Positions 14,249 through 16,545 of a DNA stretch of 16,545 nt are shown here, one piece after another (position 1 is the stretch's first letter; the number at the start of each line of letters is the position of its first letter). The notes under the pieces were generated by a model that did no database searches, was not told the DNA's origin, and saw nothing but the letters and a program-made list of their open reading frames with translations. This DNA comes from Syntrophaceae bacterium UBA3084 (lineage in GTDB: Bacteria > Desulfobacterota > Syntrophia > Syntrophales > UBA6807), in NCBI GenBank assembly GCA_002367335.1, contig DFBI01000030.1, positions 11,851 through 28,395 on the forward strand. Reading direction: 5' to 3'. A program made the translations under genes and the position numbers.

Positions 14249-15052
14249 ATGGAGTATCAATTTATCAGGCTGGAAATAGAAAATAATATCGCAACACTCG
14301 CTCTTGACAGAACCGAAAGCCTTAACGCCCTCAGTCTGGCGTTTACGGCCGAAATTACAGAATCCGTTAGAGAACTAAATGCAATGGACGAAGTAAGGGT
14401 AATCATTCTTAAAAGCAATGCAAGAGCATTTTGCGTCGGTCTTGATTTGAAAGATATTTCTTCCATGGGTCTTGATGGCAAGGCGAAAACCAATCTCGAT
14501 TTTCCCGCAAACTTGCACTATTTATTTGACAGTGCCAATGTATTTGAACAATGCCCGAAGCCTGTTATTGCTGCTGTACATGGTATGTGTATCGGTGGCG
14601 GGCTCGATATTATTTCAGCCTGTGATATTCGTCTCTGTACTGAAGATGCAACATTTTCACTGAGAGAGGCTGCTTTGGGTCTTGTGGCGGATATGGGGGT
14701 GCTCCAGAGACTTCCCCTCATTATCGGGCAGGGCTTTACGAGAGAAATGGCCTATACGGCAAAGCTTTTCTCTGCGAGGGAAGTCGAACGCATGGGACTT
14801 GTGAATGCAGTTTATGCAGATGAAGAAGCACTTATGGAGGGTGCAAAAAAACTTGCCGTCCAGATAGCTGAAAACGCGCCACTTGCAGTTCGGTCAACAA
14901 AAGAAGTTCTTAATTACAGCAGATATGTTAATGTTCAGGAAGGTATGTCAATGGCTAAACACAAGAATATGGTACTCTTCACTTCAGAGGACATGATGGA
15001 AGCTGTTACCGCTTTTATGGAGAAGAGAAAGCCCGATTTTAAGGGACGATAG
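14249..15052 (+). CDS. Enoyl-CoA hydratase/isomerase family, probable delta3,5-delta2,4-dienoyl-CoA isomerase
   Basis: 267 residues, a single crotonase domain. Seen: oxyanion-hole segments AFCVGLDL (60-67) and HGMCIGGGLD (111-120), and three acidic residues, D120 (GGGLD), E140 (REAALG) and D148 (VADMG). In hydratases the first is Glu and the third is Gly. The Asp/Glu/Asp set is that of the dienoyl-CoA isomerase ECH1 (D176, E196, D204), with identical 8-residue spacing between the last two and the flanking LQRLP. The expected reaction shifts 3,5-dienoyl-CoA to 2,4-dienoyl-CoA. The ATG at 14249 is preferred: GAGGA (14239-14243) is 5 nt before it and MEYQFIRLE fits the family N-terminus. An ATG at 14234 adds five residues. 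The next gene encodes a FadH-like reductase, the enzyme that would use the product. Confidence 0.9.
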   Translation: MEYQFIRLEIENNIATLALDRTESLNALSLAFTAEITESVRELNAMDEVRVIILKSNARAFCVGLDLKDISSMGLDGKAKTNLDFPANLHYLFDSANVFEQCPKPVIAAVHGMCIGGGLDIISACDIRLCTEDATFSLREAALGLVADMGVLQRLPLIIGQGFTREMAYTAKLFSAREVERMGLVNAVYADEEALMEGAKKLAVQIAENAPLAVRSTKEVLNYSRYVNVQEGMSMAKHKNMVLFTSEDMMEAVTAFMEKRKPDFKGR

Positions 15053-15095
15053 AAGCGGAGATCGTGGTTCAGAGACGTTTACTGTGGTATTTTTT

Positions 15096-15159
15096 ACCAC
15101 GAAGCACGAAGGTCGAGAAGATAGGAGATAAAGCAAAAATACTTTGTGCCCTCCGTGGT
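15096..15159. repeat. CACGAAG snapback element (imperfect inverted repeat)
   Basis: ACCACGAAGCACGAAGG (15096-15112), containing two CACGAAG units, faces an imperfect inverted copy, CTTTGTGCCCTCCGTGGT (15142-15159), across a 29-bp purine-rich loop. It lies in the 168-bp gap between the crotonase and reductase genes and has no T tail. Confidence 0.6.
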
Positions 15160-15220
15160 GATTAATGATAAAATCTTTTAAGGTTAATGAGATCAAATAA
15201 GAAAAAATACGGAGTATAAG

Positions 15221-16545
15221 ATGAGAGACAGTAAGTTAGATATTCTTTTTGAACCACTTGAAATGTCAAATCTAACTCTAAAAAATAGATTTTTCATGGC
15301 ACCAATGGGGACTACGCTGGATATAGAACATTTTACGGACTATCTTGTTGCGAGGGCTAGGGGAGAAGTAGGACTTATTACAACCGGTGTGGTACGTGTT
15401 CACCCAAGTGGACAGGCGGTTATCTCTGAAGAACTATCCCTTGAAAAAGATGATGACATCAATGTTCTTACTCCTGTAGTCAAGGCAGTTCAAAAAGCTG
15501 GCGCAAGGATCGTAGCTCAACTTAGTCATGCCGGTCGTTACTCTTTCGGGCGCTATACGGGTCAGCAATCGGTTGCGCCTTCTGCAATTGCTTCACGATA
15601 TACCGGAGAAACACCGAGAGAACTCTCTACACAAGAAGTGGATGATCTGGTTATCGCATTTGCTGAGGCGGCTCTTAGAGCGCAAAAGGCAGGTTTCGAT
15701 GGTATAGAAATTTGTGGTTGTTCCGGTTATCTTGTCAGTCAATTTCTTTCTGCTGTTACAAACAAACGTGAAGATAGATACGGCGGAGATACGCTTCAAA
15801 GGGCTGTTTTTCTGCTGGATATTCTCAGAGAAACAAGAAATTTAGTTGGTGATGATTTTAATATTTGCGTTAAATTTGATGCCGAAGACGGTATAGAAGG
15901 TGGTAAAACCCTTGAAGATTCTCAGCTTCTTGCTCCTGTGATAGTTGAAGCAGGTGCTGACAGGTTACATATCTGGGCAGGCTGGCATGAATCCGCAAGA
16001 CCCATGCTGCCAATGTTTGTACCAAGGGGGGCGTTTTCATATCTTGCAAAATCAATTAAAAAGGTTGTTGATGTCCCGGTTTCCACGGTAGGAAGAATTA
16101 ATGATCCTTATACAGCTGCTGATATTCTTGCCAGGGGAGAGGCCGATCTTATTGGTCTTGCGAGGACCTTATTATCTGATCCCGACTTTGTCAAAAAGAC
16201 AATGGAGGGTCGCACGCGGGAGATTCGACGCTGCACCGCCTGCTGTTATTGTTTTGATCAACTTACGAAAGTTATTATGAGGGGAGATAGAGAAGCACGG
16301 CTCAAATGTTCCATCAATCACGAACTGGGCCGAGAAGGAGAAGGTCTGATCAAACCTGCAATCCAGAAAAAACACGTGGTAATCGTTGGCGGCGGGCCTG
16401 CCGGATTGGAAGCAGCCCGTGTGGCGGCGCTTCGCGGGCACAGAATCACCCTTTTTGAGAAGGAAGATAAATTAGGCGGAATGATCAACCTGGCTATTGT
16501 TCCTCCCCACAAAGAAGAACTGAAAAATATCATTGATTACTACAC
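15221..16545 (+). CDS. 2,4-dienoyl-CoA reductase-like Fe-S flavoprotein (NADH:flavin oxidoreductase), 3'-truncated by window edge
   Basis: 441 complete codons, open to the window end; family members such as FadH have about 670. They reduce 2,4-dienoyl-CoA using NAD(P)H, FAD, a [4Fe-4S] cluster and FMN. Seen: an Old Yellow Enzyme barrel from residue 1 with QLSHAGR, active-site GCSGYLVSQFL (Y170) and GWHESARP (H256). Y170 and H256 correspond to FadH Y166 and H252 with a constant offset of 4. Cluster cysteines are C338, C341, C344 and C363, and the FAD/NAD domain starts with GGGPAG (390-395). The cysteine spacing (x2, x2, x18) and Ser in place of the Glu of GSEGY differ from FadH, so it may be a related enoate reductase. 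GGAG (15211-15214) is 6 nt before the ATG. It is downstream of the dienoyl-CoA isomerase-like gene on the same strand. Confidence 0.92.
   Translation, partial: MRDSKLDILFEPLEMSNLTLKNRFFMAPMGTTLDIEHFTDYLVARARGEVGLITTGVVRVHPSGQAVISEELSLEKDDDINVLTPVVKAVQKAGARIVAQLSHAGRYSFGRYTGQQSVAPSAIASRYTGETPRELSTQEVDDLVIAFAEAALRAQKAGFDGIEICGCSGYLVSQFLSAVTNKREDRYGGDTLQRAVFLLDILRETRNLVGDDFNICVKFDAEDGIEGGKTLEDSQLLAPVIVEAGADRLHIWAGWHESARPMLPMFVPRGAFSYLAKSIKKVVDVPVSTVGRINDPYTAADILARGEADLIGLARTLLSDPDFVKKTMEGRTREIRRCTACCYCFDQLTKVIMRGDREARLKCSINHELGREGEGLIKPAIQKKHVVIVGGGPAGLEAARVAALRGHRITLFEKEDKLGGMINLAIVPPHKEELKNIIDYY

Noticed and set aside
1..16545. CRISPR array, transposase, integrase or phage genes
   Set aside because: No regularly spaced repeats with unique spacers and no mobile-element protein motifs were found on either strand.

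Overview
This window comes from an anaerobic bacterium and most resembles Desulfobacterota (the former Deltaproteobacteria, Syntrophales-like). That placement is an inference from gene content: a membrane-embedded pyrophosphatase of the K+-dependent class, a FhlA-like sigma-54 activator with two GAF domains, corrinoid adenosylation, stand-alone acyl-CoA chemistry (HMG-CoA lyase, dienoyl-CoA isomerase, FadH-like reductase), and intergenic CACGAA and GTTCA micro-arrays. No rRNA, tRNA, CRISPR array, transposase or phage gene is visible.

Layout. Positions 1-1389 hold the 3' two-thirds of the pyrophosphatase gene (hppA), with a terminator. ychF follows on the + strand (1636-2733), with its own candidate promoter, a TTG start and a terminator. 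A 690-bp gene-free stretch (about 2789-3483) contains a strong hairpin, a polypyrimidine direct repeat and three successive inverted repeats. On the - strand there follow the sigma-54 activator (3484-5595) and a translationally coupled pair: MTA phosphorylase-like mtnP, then a PduO-type cob(I)alamin adenosyltransferase (6930 down to 5705). A 480-bp spacer with divergent candidate promoters and a heptamer array separates these from a + strand HMG-CoA lyase-family gene (7413-8306). This converges on a - strand carboxymuconolactone-decarboxylase-family gene (8357-8752). A small antibiotic-biosynthesis-monooxygenase-like protein (9284-9613) lies beyond a 500-bp spacer and ends at a good terminator.

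The right half holds a Fur-family repressor followed by an unrecognised six-helix membrane protein rich in His and Cys. Both are on the - strand and make a likely metal-responsive pair. Divergent from them is a large M16C (PreP-like) zinc peptidase (11234-14152). A crotonase with the Asp/Glu/Asp active-site pattern of delta3,5-delta2,4-dienoyl-CoA isomerase comes next. The window ends inside a 2,4-dienoyl-CoA-reductase-like Fe-S flavoprotein (15221 onward), which is complete at its 5' end and cut by the window edge.

How the genes work together. The last two genes plausibly form an unsaturated acyl-CoA degradation unit. The pyrophosphatase can recover energy from the PPi released by acyl-CoA synthetases. 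The MTA phosphorylase and adenosyltransferase link adenosyl-group recycling to B12 cofactor supply. The Fur/membrane-protein pair, with its inverted repeats, is the best candidate for something undescribed. All proteins were identified by reading motifs; no database search was possible.
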